Below, one piece after another: positions 31,614-42,474 of a stretch of DNA of 64,000 bases. The notes below the pieces were generated by a model. The model did not search any database and was not told the DNA's origin. It saw only the letters and a list, made by a program, of their open reading frames with translations. Position numbers and translations under genes: made by a program. Source of the stretch: Triglochin maritima (lineage: Eukaryota; Streptophyta; Magnoliopsida; Alismatales; Juncaginaceae); assembly GCA_963682175.1 (NCBI GenBank), contig OY821775.1:35214053-35278052 (forward strand). Reading direction: 5' to 3'. Numbering within the stretch: position 1 is the stretch's first letter; each line of letters begins with the position of its first letter.

Positions 31614-33008
31614 AGATGTGCATTCACATGGTGTATCTAATAAGCAATAATCCACCAAATAATAACATTATCTCAGCAGCAATATTATGCATAAACATAT
31701 GGTATCTTAATAGCAAACTATTCTTCAAAATAATCTTGGAGTCCAGCGTGAAAATCACATCCACAACCTACAAGCAATCAGAAATTCAGCAACAACCAAG
31801 GTGCGACACACAACACCAAGAAAAACATGCATGCAATGCACCACCCGACGTACTCCTCCCCGACCCAGATACAACCTCCCTGGTTTCCCACCTCAAAACC
31901 TCCTAGAAAGAGTGTACTTTAGGTCATGAAGAAGGGAAGAATGTCCCCAGCCAGCCTCAGCAACCCAGGGCTCACGCAATACCAACAAAACTAGGCTGAC
32001 TTTGCAACACACGTGAATGCCCTAGATACATGACCAAACTGCCCCTTTGGTTCTGTATCAACCTCAATCCAAAACCCCCACTTTCTAATCTACTCAAGGG
32101 CCTAAGGCATACCTGAGTTTGAGGAGGAGGATTACTGTAAATTGCCGGAGTTGCAACCCACGTTTCCTTCCTAGTGTATCCCTCTTCCTTGAACTTCTAG
32201 CTCCCCGTAGCTTTACCGGTGTCACCTTTCTTTTCCTGGAGGGGAGGAGAATGATGTTTAGAGGAGTGTGAAAGAGAGAGGAGGAAAGAAGGGACAACTA
32301 AGATTTATATCTTGCCAAAGACCCTTCCACCTACACCCTTGCACGCCCATCTATTGGCCAACAAAAAGCACCCAAGTCTTCTGATCTTCAAAGCAACATG
32401 ACAACTATCTAGGAGCCACATGTGCAGCAACTTTGCCACAACAAAAGTACTTAGCTCCACTATCTGTTGTCCAGAAATCTGTCCCAAAGTCCGTCCCGAA
32501 ATCCATCCAGAATTCCGTCCAAAAATTCTGTCCCGAAGTCCAGCATCACGTCCCTTTGTTCAGCAGACGCGTCCTACAGTCTCGCAATGCATCCGTCAGT
32601 CCCGCAATCGCCTCCTTCCGTGCCACAGTCGTGTCCCTTGTGCCTGCATCGCATCCTTCGGCCGTGTAGTGCGTCCCTAGGTCCCGCAATTGCGTTCCTC
32701 AGTCCCACAGTGCATTCTTCCATTGCGTAGTTGTGTCCTTCATAAAAGAAGTGTAGTCCCTCTATCTTGAAGTGTTGTCTGTCCTTCCAACACTCCACAC
32801 AAAACTCGGTCACGCCTTGCACGGACCACCGGCTAGTCCAATGTTTGGTATGGACAAACCACTCTGGCGACCCACTAGCCGCCACTCACCGCAGACGACG
32901 AGACACCCCTCACATCTTATGTGGGTTAAAAAGGTAAACTAGGCATGCATATATAGATGTAATGGAAAAGCAAGATCAAAATAAACAAGCACAAGGTCAA
33001 GGTCTTAC
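31614..33008 (-). mobile_element. Family K LTR (K1), interrupted by copia C
   Basis: On the minus strand it begins TGTAAGACCTTGACCTTGTG at 33008 and aligns with K2 (from 35056) over about 32078-32400 versus 34471-34790 and again near 31840 versus 33900. The TGTAAGACC start resembles the LTR ends of chromoviruses of the Tekay/Del group. It is cut at 31614 by the copia C LTR. No internal coding region remains. Confidence 0.65.
32467..32745. repeat. Degenerate GTCCC minisatellite in LTR K1
   Basis: About five units of 12 bp (consensus GTCCCGAAATCC, 32470-32543) are followed by about eight units near 21 bp containing GTCCCGCAATCGC-like cores. K2 lacks this block, so it expanded within K1 or was lost from K2. 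Confidence 0.65.
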
Positions 33009-35056
33009 ACAAAAGACAGTGCACCAGTCTAGCGCTTAGCCTACACCTGCCCTCTCTACATACAACTCTTTTCGTATAGGCCTCTCTACATAGAGTTCCA
33101 ACCCCTGACCTGTCGCCCAACAACAATCATGCCCAATATTGATTTTATTAATAAAATGCAAATGCAAGCTATCTATGGGACTATATCCGATCTATAGATA
33201 AAATTGTCAAGCACGAGCCCAACACGTTGATTACAATTACACTCGCTATGGCCCCAAACAAATCAGAAATAGGCACATGCAAAATCAGCAATGAGACCGC
33301 AATGATGTGACCACATAACTATAACCACATCAACACAAATAATCACGTCAATTAATATGCCTAGGTCATGAATAATGGTTATGATGTCAAATCCCTACTT
33401 GACTTACACGCATCGACAAGAGCATACTCAGGACAGCAGCAATTACAGTAATAAGATTCATAATACATGCACAACAATCAACTTTGATATAGTGAGTTTG
33501 ACCCCATAAGAGCTACGAGTCATGACACTCTTGTTGATAAGCAAGAAGAAGATAAGATTCAGGTATTAACATATATATCTCTGTAAGTCAGTAAGATCAG
33601 TTTGTGAACATGCAACGTATAAATTCAGAGTCCATCCATATGATTATTATACATGCATGAGAAAATGAACCGATAAATCAACGTACATAGCATATGCTGA
33701 CTAGCATGGAAACAATAATATGATTATATTCACATTAAATATATAGATTAGGATTTAGCATGGTATGATAATTTTGCAACATCAGTCCAGCATATACTAA
33801 TAGACATTCATATAAAATCAAGAAACAATAAGCACAAGCATGAATCAACAAACAACAATCATGCAATTGTGTACCAAAAGACATATCACGAAAACCACAA
33901 GAAAGAACTTATGCATGCACCAACCGCTGGTGCATCTACAGCACTTCAAGACCTCCTCCACAACCTCTCACTGTGTGGAGAACCTGACCAAGGAGGAGCA
34001 CATCGAGCAGGCCAGCCCACACACCAGCAGGACACTTGTGTAGCCAACCAAACCCTAGGTCCACCACACCTGCGCCTCCGGTGCACTGACCCGCGCCCAA
34101 CCCGGCCACGCCTGACCTCAATCTTCCTCTGGTTCCCTCTATGCTTCCAAGGGCCACCCATAATAGGAACCCAGTCGGCGTTCCGGGGGCTATGTGCCAA
34201 AGCATGCAAGAAACAACCTAGGGATTTTGTGCCGCACCACCCACACTAGACCCCAATGGAGGCCACCCAACCTCCACCCTGAGGTGTCTGACCAGAGTAT
34301 GGTCGGACCTCACCAGAGATCACTAGAGCTCCAATGCCACCTAGCTGCCCAGCATCCAGCCACCAACACATGTCAACCCTAGCGCGCGCATGGTAGGTAA
34401 TTGGCTAGCTGGTGCAACCGACTGCACAACCAGCCCCCTTGGTGTTGGACGGACATCCAGCCAACACCTCGACTCTCTAATATACTGAAGGGCCTAAGGC
34501 ATACATGAGTTTGACGAGGAGGATGGCCGGAGATCACTCAAGTAGCAACCCATGTTTCCTTCCCAGCGCATGCCTCTTCCTTGGATTTGTAGCTCACGAG
34601 AGATGGATGCTTGACCGGAGTCACCTTGTGTTTGCTGGAAGGAAGGAGAATGATGGATGGTGGAGTGCAAAAGGAGTGGGGAGGAAGGAAGGGACAGTTG
34701 AGACTTTTAGCTTGCCAAAGGCTTTTCCACTTCCCATCGTGCATGTGCATCAATTGGCCAACAAAAAGTACCCAAGTCTTCTCCCAACCCTTAGACTTCC
34801 ATGCCACTTAGACTTCCATGCCACATGGCACCTCCTCACTTTGGAAGATCACATGGCAACCACATGGCAGCCACCTTTTCCACTTCACTTGGCCTTTGCT
34901 CAACCATCTATCATCCTCGAGTTGTTGGTTCTCATTTGCCCAATCGCCGGTGCCTACGCCGGGTCCAAACATGAAATTCTAACTAATTGGCACACATGAA
35001 TTAGTGACGACAAAGAAAGATCAATATATAAATAAGCACAAGATCAAGGTCTTACA
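33009..35056 (-). mobile_element. Family K LTR (K2), truncated by K1
   Basis: On the minus strand it begins TGTAAGACCTTGATCTTGTG at 35056. The distal part (33121-33450) aligns with 37860-38110 of LTR L in the opposite orientation, including TTGCTGATTT, GAGTGTA and CTCTATGTAGAGAGG, so K2 and L belong to one LTR family. The GC-rich middle (33940-34470) holds open frames up to 164 codons in several phases with no recognisable protein motifs; I regard them as chance ORFs. Confidence 0.6.
34791..34824. repeat. 17-bp tandem duplication in K2
   Basis: TTAGACTTCCATGCCAC occurs twice in direct succession. Confidence 0.9.
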
Positions 35057-35259
35057 AAAAACCTTTCTGATTTTGTCAAAACTCTTTTGATGAAGTCAAT
35101 CAAGACATGGGATCCTAGAGATGAAATTCAGTCATGTTATTTTGCACAAGTTGTTGTCATCGTTCTGTTTTTGTTGTCGAGTGTATGTAACTTGAAGATT
35201 TAAATTATTTCAAATGGCACTTTTGGAAATTTTTTTGTCTTATACTATGAGATGCTTAT
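35057..35259. other. Unassigned stretch
   Basis: This short A/T-rich stretch lies between the start of LTR K2 and the recognisable end of element J. I see no gene, repeat or regulatory signal in it. Confidence 0.4.
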
Positions 35260-36268
35260 CAACAAAAATTCATGAATGAAGAGATATAGTCACAAAATCC
35301 AAACATTACGCATTATTCAACCTAGCAACACAACTCGATGGACCTACTTTTGTCAATCATTGGACATGATAATACTACGAGTCGACTTTATATATGTATC
35401 TTGTCCACCCCCCAAACATAGGGAACCATCATGCAAGTTAAGTAACGACTTAAGTGAATGACATAGGCAACCTTAATGTCCAAAAATGATAGATTGCATA
35501 AAGTCCATTAAGGTTCTTATTTGTATTTTTCTTCTTCTTTTCTTTTCTCATTTTTTAAATTGTTTGAGAGGACAAGGAATTAAAATTGGTTGGTGTTTAA
35601 GTGTCCCAAGATCTAGTTTTCTACATATTGCCTATGAGGACATACACTGTCACGTATACCTTCTCCCAAATCCTCACGTAGGGTGATCCCTGCCACCCGT
35701 GTAACGTGAGTTTGGTCGGTGCATCTAAAATGAGATAACTCGAATGCACCAAGTATTAATTCTCCTTCATATCTAATTTATTGAGTAATGGGAGCTGTGT
35801 GACAAGAGAGAACAACATATCTAACTTCCTTATACTAACAATCACAAATTCTTTGACTTACTAGGTTGAGGGTGGACTTCTTCATTTGTTTGAGTATTGT
35901 GACCCTATGATTACTCTCGCTCCGAGAGAAAACTGGGGTGCATCCTAACAACTAGAGATATGACCTAAAATCAGTGTACTTGATATCCTAATGCATCATG
36001 TTCAAGTGGATTCTTGGAGCTTTCTTTTTACTTTGCCTCTCAGCATTTTTGCAAATGCTAAATACACGCAAAACCTACAAAATATTTTATTTCACAAACA
36101 CATAAAGATTCTGAAAGAAATGGAACAATTAAAGCTCTCAGCAAGCAAAATAAGGCAAGTCACCCGAGGATTGGCATAGCAAGATTTATCAATGTAAATT
36201 GCAGCCCACTATTTTGACACTAACATTACAAACAAAAGAAAACATTTGACTATATGATGATTATAAAA

Positions 36269-36283
36269 CTCCCCTCCAAACTT
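36269..36283 (-). other. Internal polypurine-like tract (element J)
   Basis: The minus strand reads AAGTTTGGAGGGGAG after TTGAGGACAATGCATGAAGT, matching the position of 12291-12304 in A. Confidence 0.6.
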
Positions 36284-36630
36284 ACTTCATGCATTGTCCT
36301 CAATGAATGTGAGTATCATACTACATGGATTTAGTCACTAACAAGATAACATCACAACAACGTGTAGCGCAAAAGGAAGTTTATGGTTATGTTGATGGAC
36401 ATACACCCGAATTTCCCAACACTTGTGAGATACTTATGAATGGAATAAGAGTTAACAAATGGAGCTCAAATCCTTGAGGAGTGGGAGTCACGACAACCAA
36501 TGTTTCTTTAATATAACTATATATATAAAAAGAAGCTCTCATCGTCCTTTTAAAAGGACGACGAAAGGAAACCGTATAGTGGATTAATGTACCTGGAATG
36601 GGAACATCGCACCACGCGGAGCCAAAATAC

Positions 36631-37071
36631 TCATATGCCCCCCCCCCCACAAAGTGTACTAGATATCGAGAAAGATTTATGAAATGGACAAAAAGGCATC
36701 TGATTAAAAAGATCAAACCAAAAAAACTCAAACCTCTCAAGAATTTGGCAACAATTTCTCAACGAAAGAATAGTTTCCCTCGTTGCAGTTTTACAATCAT
36801 GATCATCAGTGAAAACTCTCCAACCAACCGAATAGAAAGTGGGTCTTTCAACCCAGATATCCTTTAAGGACCTCTCAATACCCTCATCAGGTCTTATGAA
36901 AATAAGAGTATGAGGGAGTTGCTTCTCCACCAAAGGTGCGTCCTTGAGGGGCGCCACGTTATGATCATGTGGCTCAAGGGCCACGGGACAAAAAGATAAG
37001 GCACAATCCTTTGCCAACATAAAATCAAGTTGGTCCATGTTATTCTCAATTTTGATCGAATCCTCCACCAC
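36631..37071 (-). CDS. Tail ORF shared by gag-only elements (J version)
   Basis: This open stretch of 146 codons, starting MVEDSIKIENNMDQLDF, is the best-preserved copy of the tail ORF. Blocks shared with B are ENxMDQL, AxDCxLxFCPVALE, VPLKDxPxVE, LPxTLxFIRP, SVGWRV, DHxxxTAxRET, QxLERF and FDxFNQ; A shares the middle part only. No transmembrane segment, zinc finger or catalytic motif is evident. A run of 12 C near 36637-36648 (Gly codons on the minus strand) lies at its end. The function is not recognised. Its position after gag suggests a Gag extension or accessory protein, or relic coding sequence conserved only by common descent. Confidence 0.5.
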   Translation of the reverse strand: MVEDSIKIENNMDQLDFMLAKDCALSFCPVALEPHDHNVAPLKDAPLVEKQLPHTLIFIRPDEGIERSLKDIWVERPTFYSVGWRVFTDDHDCKTATRETILSLRNCCQILERFEFFWFDLFNQMPFCPFHKSFSISSTLCGGGGI

Positions 37072-37365
37072 GTGATCCTAAATTGAAACCCCAAGTCCCT
37101 CAAACTGAGTAGGAGTTTGACTTTCAAATATTGTTCTTTGAATTTGTGGATGTGGTGGTGGTTCGATATCAGAAGATGAAAGGTCATGTTACAAGAAAGG
37201 TCACCCACCTCACGTTTACTTAATTGTTTTGCCATCTGACTCACTTGCCTTTCCAGAGTCAACAAGGAATTCAAGTTGGACTTCATCAAATTTTGAGTGG
37301 TTTGCGTGAATGTTTGGTGGGTTTGTTCTAAGGAATCAAGTCGGGTGTCAACTATGAGGCTCATG

Positions 37366-37820
37366 TCAGAGTTTTGGAAATTTTAAGGTTGGGTGTTCAT
37401 GGGCTGAGAATGAGTCCAATGATTTGTAGTTGGGTGTTGGTTGAATTCTAGGGGTATTTGGAAGGAGGATATTGTGGTGGGCACGATGTATGATATTGAG
37501 TATTTCTATGGTTTCCCCATGAATATGTCCTCCCTGAGTTATACGCGAATGTATATGGGTCATAATGAGTACTTTGGGGAAAAGAGCATATTCGGGTTTG
37601 AGAGGAACATACAAACACTCTTCCAACACGTGACCATTTAAACCACTAGGGTCATCTGTCTGGCTTCTGGAACCACCAATATAGTCATACCCTCTACCGC
37701 ACGCACTAAAGAGGCCAAAGTTTCTTTTAAAGACATAGTTTGTTCACCAACATATGAACCTATGTTGAGGATATTGTTGTCATAAGTTAGACATGTAAGA
37801 ACTTGAGTCACATGACCCAT
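37366..37820 (-). pseudogene. Gag remnant of element J
   Basis: Two frames match the gag remnant of B: SYVGEQTMSLKETLASLVRAVE (37820-37638) parallels SYVGQQTETLQEPLASFMHVVG, and CLYVPLKPEYALF (37629-37366) parallels CPYVPQKPEYKHTF. A frame break lies between them near 37630. Confidence 0.65.
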
Positions 37821-37832
37821 ACATGGTGTGGT

Positions 37833-38916
37833 TGTATAACATGCTTGTATGAGTTGTTATGCGATGAGGTTTGTTTGTGACTGTGTTGTCAAGTTGCTGA
37901 TTTGCAGGTGTTACTTCTATTATGTTTGGAGCTGCGGTGAGTGTATTTGTACAGTCATTGTGTTGGGCTTGTGCTTGAGTATTTAGCTATAGATTCGATA
38001 TAGTTATATAGATAGCTTGCATGTACATTTAATGAACAAAATAAATCTTGGGCACGACTGTTTGGGGCCGATGGGCCACGGAAAGACCTCTATGTAGAGA
38101 GGCCACGTGAAGATTTTGACATGGATAGGCACACTGTCATTTTATACAGGATGGTCATTTCCAATGTCACGATGGCACCATGTAGGTCACTTGCTGTGAG
38201 TTGGGATGTCAATCCGGAAGACCCCATTGTGCGAAGCGGTGGGCACTGATGGGTGACTCACTTGTGGATTTAACTAGCATGGCTGGTGGTTTGATTCCTA
38301 TGAGGGATCACCTCGGGGGGGAGGGGGGGCACCCGGTAGTCGCGACTATGCAGACTCGGGTTCCTATGTAGAGGAATTACTTAGGGGGGAGTCCGAACGA
38401 CACAACTATGTACAGTTGTCGCCTAGCGTAGCTAATGTTGAGTTGTTGCCATCTTGTTTGCATATGTGGTAGATAGTTTTCATGCATGACGTTGTAATCT
38501 ATTTACGGACCCGGGGCCTATGAGGTTTTCTTTATTGAAAACTCACGCATTTTCATTGTTGTTTTGCCTGAGGTACTTCGGTTTCCTTCAGGGGTTTGAC
38601 TGGCGAAGTTCCAGAGGATTCTGTACACGAGCAACACGTCGACCAGATTCTTCTAGTTGTCTTTTTCCTCCATTATTTTTGTTATATTGTCCATTTTCGA
38701 ACTCGATGTATGTATTTTGGCTTGTTTCCATATATGGATAAATTATCTTCAGTCATATGTTATGTTTAGTCTATCCCTGTATGTATTATTTCAGTACATT
38801 GTGTCTTGTATGTATCATATTCTATTGTAACTTCTTCGGTCATCGCGGATGACTCTAATCGCGATAGTTCATTGGTTTTCCCCACTGTGCGTACCTACGA
38901 GATCGGGGGCATTACA
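37833..38916 (+). mobile_element. LTR piece L (family K, 3' part)
   Basis: The right end reads GATCGGGGGCATTACA, a typical 3' terminus of Tekay/Del-like LTRs, preceded by a TCGCGGATGACTCTAATCGCGA palindromic block. The left part (37860-38110) matches K2 in inverted orientation. The bases flanking it (GTGGT and GAAGA) do not form a TSD, so it is not a clean solo-LTR insertion. It lies between J's gag and its LTR E. Confidence 0.6.
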
Positions 38917-40355
38917 GAAGAAGAATGGAGAATGAATCTAAACTAAATAACCAATGTGATTTAAATCAACAAAAACTAAAATAACTAGTCTCATAGGATG
39001 TAGAGAATGCATGTAGAGGTGTACATGTGTGTGTACAATTAAGCACTATTGAAATGAATAACATGAAAATATTATATATATTCCTACAATCCTAAGTGTA
39101 TCTCTACATGGATTAAGATTTAGCACCATCGTTAAAACATAGAAAACACTATCCAAGATAAGGACAGAGACAAGCACATGATTACATGTCACTCTTATCT
39201 CTTTAATGACATGAAGAACATAGAAGTCTATATTGACCATAATCCCAACTATATCTCCTAAAAGAATTAATATTTAACACAATCATTAAAACATACAAGA
39301 CATTAATCAAGATAAGGCCAATAAAGCCACATGCTTCCACATGTCATTCTTATTTCTTTATCCACTCAAATCGTATCCTCACATCGTCATTCCCATAAAG
39401 TGGCACCACTAACCAAAGCATGTGCAAAGCATCCATTAGGACCATTAACAATTTGAAGGCAAGAGTGCGAAACCCATCATAATGGCTATGAAAATCATTT
39501 GAAGCTTGAAGATTAAGATTAAAATACACACAAATGTAACAACATTAACACTTCACATCATCCTCCATCCCACAATGGGGATGGATTACTGACTAATTAT
39601 ATCCATAACAAAAAAAAGAACAATAGAAAAACAACATGTGAATAAGTAAAGGAAACTAAATCTAACCAAAGCAATGAAATAAAAATTGCATCAAATGAAA
39701 GACAAGAACATAAAGAACATGAAACTAAAATTTGATTAAGAAAGAATGATTACAAAATGGTGTTTCTCTTCCTTCACCACTACACTACTAAGCAAGAAAT
39801 ACAACATACTCTAATCGGGGAGAAGAAGGAGCGGGAAAACGGGGTACGAGTGTATTTATAGAAGATTAGTAGACTTGGATTAATCTAGGCGCAATCCGAC
39901 AACTATACATCCTTTACAAATGTTCTCGAGTACTTGATCCGAAAATACGAACCGCTGGAGAAGTTGGGGGTCAAACGGACACAAATGATTCACCCCAAAG
40001 TTTGCCAGACACTTAAGTTGACAAATTTAACACATGGGGTGCATCCGGACCTATTGGGTAGTACCCGTTCAGTCTTAATTTTTGAATTACTCCTCAGGGT
40101 CAGGAGACTATGGACTTTTGCAACCAACAAATTTCTCTTTACACTTAGGTCCATGTTTTCACCTAGGTCCTTCTTGACATGTAATCTGGTCCTTGGGCAT
40201 TACAAACAGGTCCAGAAACCTTCCAAATCAATCAATTCTTCTATTCCTTTCACTTCTTTATTAGCTACAACCTGAAATACATGCAACAACAACCCGAGTA
40301 GCACAACTATGGGGTAAAACAAAGGATATTGAACTCTATGATATGTTGCTAATTA
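38917..40355 (-). mobile_element. 5' LTR (E) of element J, truncated
   Basis: Read on the minus strand from 40355, it aligns with the first half of B's 3' LTR: TAATTAGCAACATATCAT against TGATTAGTAGCATATCAT, then TTTTACCCCATAGTTGTG, then AGCTAATAAAGAAG and several GGACCTAA/GGACCAGA stretches. A TATA box follows at 39853-39861. The 3' end of the LTR and the PBS are missing on the left where L begins. Confidence 0.7.
39853..39861 (-). promoter_or_regulatory. LTR E TATA box
   Basis: CTATAAATA on the minus strand is at the expected distance inside the LTR. Confidence 0.55.
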
Positions 40356-40743
40356 CTTATCTATAAGAAAACTTAAGACCCTAATTATAATATTCCTTGC
40401 AATCGAAAGCTCTCACATACATTAGACATCCAAAAACCCAATATACACACTTGTGCTTCAACTTAACCTCTACACCCTTGTGTTTCCATGGCCTGATCTT
40501 TGCATGTCCTCAAGTCTCTATTCACTCTTGAAGGTCGTAAGCAGCAGGTTGGAGTAAATCTTCCAGGTTATGGGAGAGGTTTCATGCTTTGGGGAGTATC
40601 GATTCTTGTTTGTGAAGAAGGTGTGATTAGGCTTGGAACTTAGATAAATTAAAGTGAAGTTGCAAGTGGGGCTCTTGATTCGTGTGGGGAATGTAAGAGG
40701 GAACTAGGACCTCATTAATTTGTCATTATCAAAAAGGGGATGA
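40356..40743 (+). mobile_element. 3' end of copia element M internal region
   Basis: The last bases, TTTGTCATTATCAAAAAGG and on to 40743, are the usual copia ending: a TGTCATxATCAAAAAGGGG polypurine tract (40731-40743) immediately before an LTR starting TGTTGGC. No coding motif was identified in the rest. Confidence 0.65.
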
Positions 40744-41330
40744 TGTTGGCTTTTTGGGTAATCATATATTTATTTTTATGATAATCGAGAAACTCTCATA
40801 TGCATACATGATGTAATAAGTTTCAGGTTCAGATGTGAAGAAATGCGACCAAGATATGTGCAAAAAGATCAAGAAATGAAGACTATTGATTGTACTTCTG
40901 ACTTTCTTGATTGATTTGTTTCCTCACACACACACACTATGTCACCTATAGAAGTCACACACAACGTTTCACAACATCTGGACTTCAATAGAATACCCAA
41001 ACCATACCTGGAAAACCATCCAAAACTCATTAAGTCAGTAAGAGCCCTTAACGGTCAACCAGATTGGTTTTCCGTCAGACTGTTTGCTATAGGATTTCTT
41101 AAGAAAATGGTTGAGCGGTAAGCTAGTTTGGTCTGACTGTTTTGAATTTCCATTTTAAGTTGTTTTCTTGTCTTTTTCCTCCAATATCTATATTTAGTAT
41201 TATACACTTACCCAATTTTGACTTAAGTGTAGAGTTCAACCTAAACCTTTCTTACAATCTACAAAACTAGACCCAGTCAGACAATAACTATTTTGAAATT
41301 TGTTCCATCATTTTCCCGTAACGATTGACA
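40744..41330 (+). mobile_element. 3' LTR of copia M, truncated
   Basis: It starts TGTTGGCTTTTTGG like the solo LTR at 59064 and shares with it CACACACACTATGT-type and ATAGAAGTCACACACAA blocks. It is cut near 41330 where B's LTR sequence begins. It carries few TCGGTYRACCGA-like sites (CGGTCAACCA near 41053). Confidence 0.65.
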
Positions 41331-42451
41331 TATGGAATGCGAGAATCGATTTCGGTTCGGGTAGTCGGGTCAAAGCATTCTTGGACTATCATATGTGATT
41401 TAGAGTCGTCCGATTATACCTAGATTAATCCTAACCATGTATTAGTCTATATATACCATTGTAATCCCTCCTCTCCGCCTCTTCTTCCTCCTTCCCCCCA
41501 TTAGAGTAGATTTTAATTTCCTGTTTTAGTAGTGTAATAAGGGGGGTTGGAGAGGAGCAAACTTTGTCTTCTATTTTCATAATCTAGTTTACTTATTCTT
41601 TATTGTGTTGATATTTTCCTTTGATGCAATTTCTTTTATGTTGTTGTTTGTTTAATCTAGTTTTCTACATTTCTTTGATGGTTTATGTTTTTTTATGCTT
41701 CATTATTGTAGAGATGAGCAGAGAGTAGTCCAACCCCTTGGGGGTGGAGAAGAAGGTGATTTGATCATGTGATCGATTAGTGTGTGTGTGTTAATCTTAA
41801 TCCTTTGAGCCTTACATGATTTCTATCTAATGGGAATTCACTCATATCTTTGATGTGCTAAAGATCATGAATGAAACTTAGCACATGCTTAGATTAGTGG
41901 GCCTATTTTATGGGGAATGGTGAGGTTAGGATAAGGATGGAGTGGAAGAAGAAAACAAGACATGTGAATGCATGTGCTCATGTTGGCTTTATCTAAATTA
42001 ATGTCTTGTATGTTTTAATGATTGTGATAAATCTTATTTCATGTGGAGATATAGTTGGATTTGAGTCATTTTGCATGTGAACATATTAGCTTCACTTCAA
42101 TTATTGTCTTGTATGTTTTAATGACAAGGTTTTATCTTTTTTCATGTGGAGGCAAGGTTGGAATTGAGTTTTATGGATTTCATGTAAGACATGTTTTGAT
42201 GAGCATATTTGAACACACACAACACACATTTTTGTATTCACATTCTTTCTCTACCCCCTAAGGGGTTTAGTTTTATTGCTTATTTTCTAATTTCTTTTGC
42301 ATTGTAGTGTAGTTTCGATCATATCTCTCTCTTCTTCTCCCCCACTCGAGTATCGTGAATTCGACTCATACGCAATCCCTGTGGACTGACCAGTATTTTC
42401 CACCACTTTAACCCGAACGTGCACTTACGGTATTTTTAGCTGATTCAATCA
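41331..42451 (+). mobile_element. 5' LTR of element B, 5'-truncated
   Basis: It aligns with B's 3' LTR from about 58525 to 60716 once the nested solo LTR is removed, and ends GATTCAATCA next to the PBS. Compared with the 3' LTR, the first ~430 bp are missing. A TATA box lies at 41447-41455. Confidence 0.8.
41447..41455 (+). promoter_or_regulatory. TATA box of B 5' LTR
   Basis: CTATATATA is conserved at 58615-58623 in the 3' LTR. Confidence 0.6.
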
Positions 42452-42456
42452 TGTTT

Positions 42457-42474
42457 TGGCACCGTTACCGGGGA
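42457..42474 (+). other. Primer-binding site, tRNA-Asp (element B)
   Basis: TGGCACCGTTACCGGGGA has two mismatches against the perfect site of H. Confidence 0.85.

Larger units (their letters stand above)
19646..31987. repeat. 12,342-bp tandem duplication, copy 2
   Basis: This is a head-to-tail repeat of 7291-19632 at constant offset 12,355. It starts within LTR A, so its A-type element lacks the first 774 bp of the LTR including the TATA box. On the right it continues without a break into the K LTR (31988-33008), so this end preserves the original context. Confidence 0.95.
35260..37832 (-). mobile_element. Gag-only element J, internal region
   Basis: On the minus strand the order is gag remnant (37820-37366), tail ORF (37071-36631), an internal purine tract (36283-36269), and the conserved non-coding 3' region to about 35260. 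The latter aligns with B's 45451-46121 plus 57513-57890, including the hairpin block and the segment with ACTCGTAGTATTA and GTCCATCGAGT. No RT, RNase H or integrase is present. Its 5' LTR is E (38917-40355). LTR piece L replaces the LTR end, PBS and leader. The terminal polypurine tract and 3' LTR are lost on the left. Confidence 0.7.

Noticed and set aside
34505..34999. A 164-codon open reading frame, with overlapping frames on both strands.
   Set aside because: It lies in a GC-rich part of LTR K2, aligns with non-coding sequence in K1, and the translation shows no domain. I treat it as a chance ORF.
36637..36648. A 12-base C run as a possible regulatory or slippage signal.
   Set aside because: It is a single homopolymer at the end of a decayed ORF and is absent from the homologous places in A and B. 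Sequencing length error is possible.
37833..38916. LTR piece L as a clean solo LTR.
   Set aside because: Flanking five-base sequences do not match, the 5' half of the family LTR is missing, and it replaces J's LTR end and leader instead of interrupting them.
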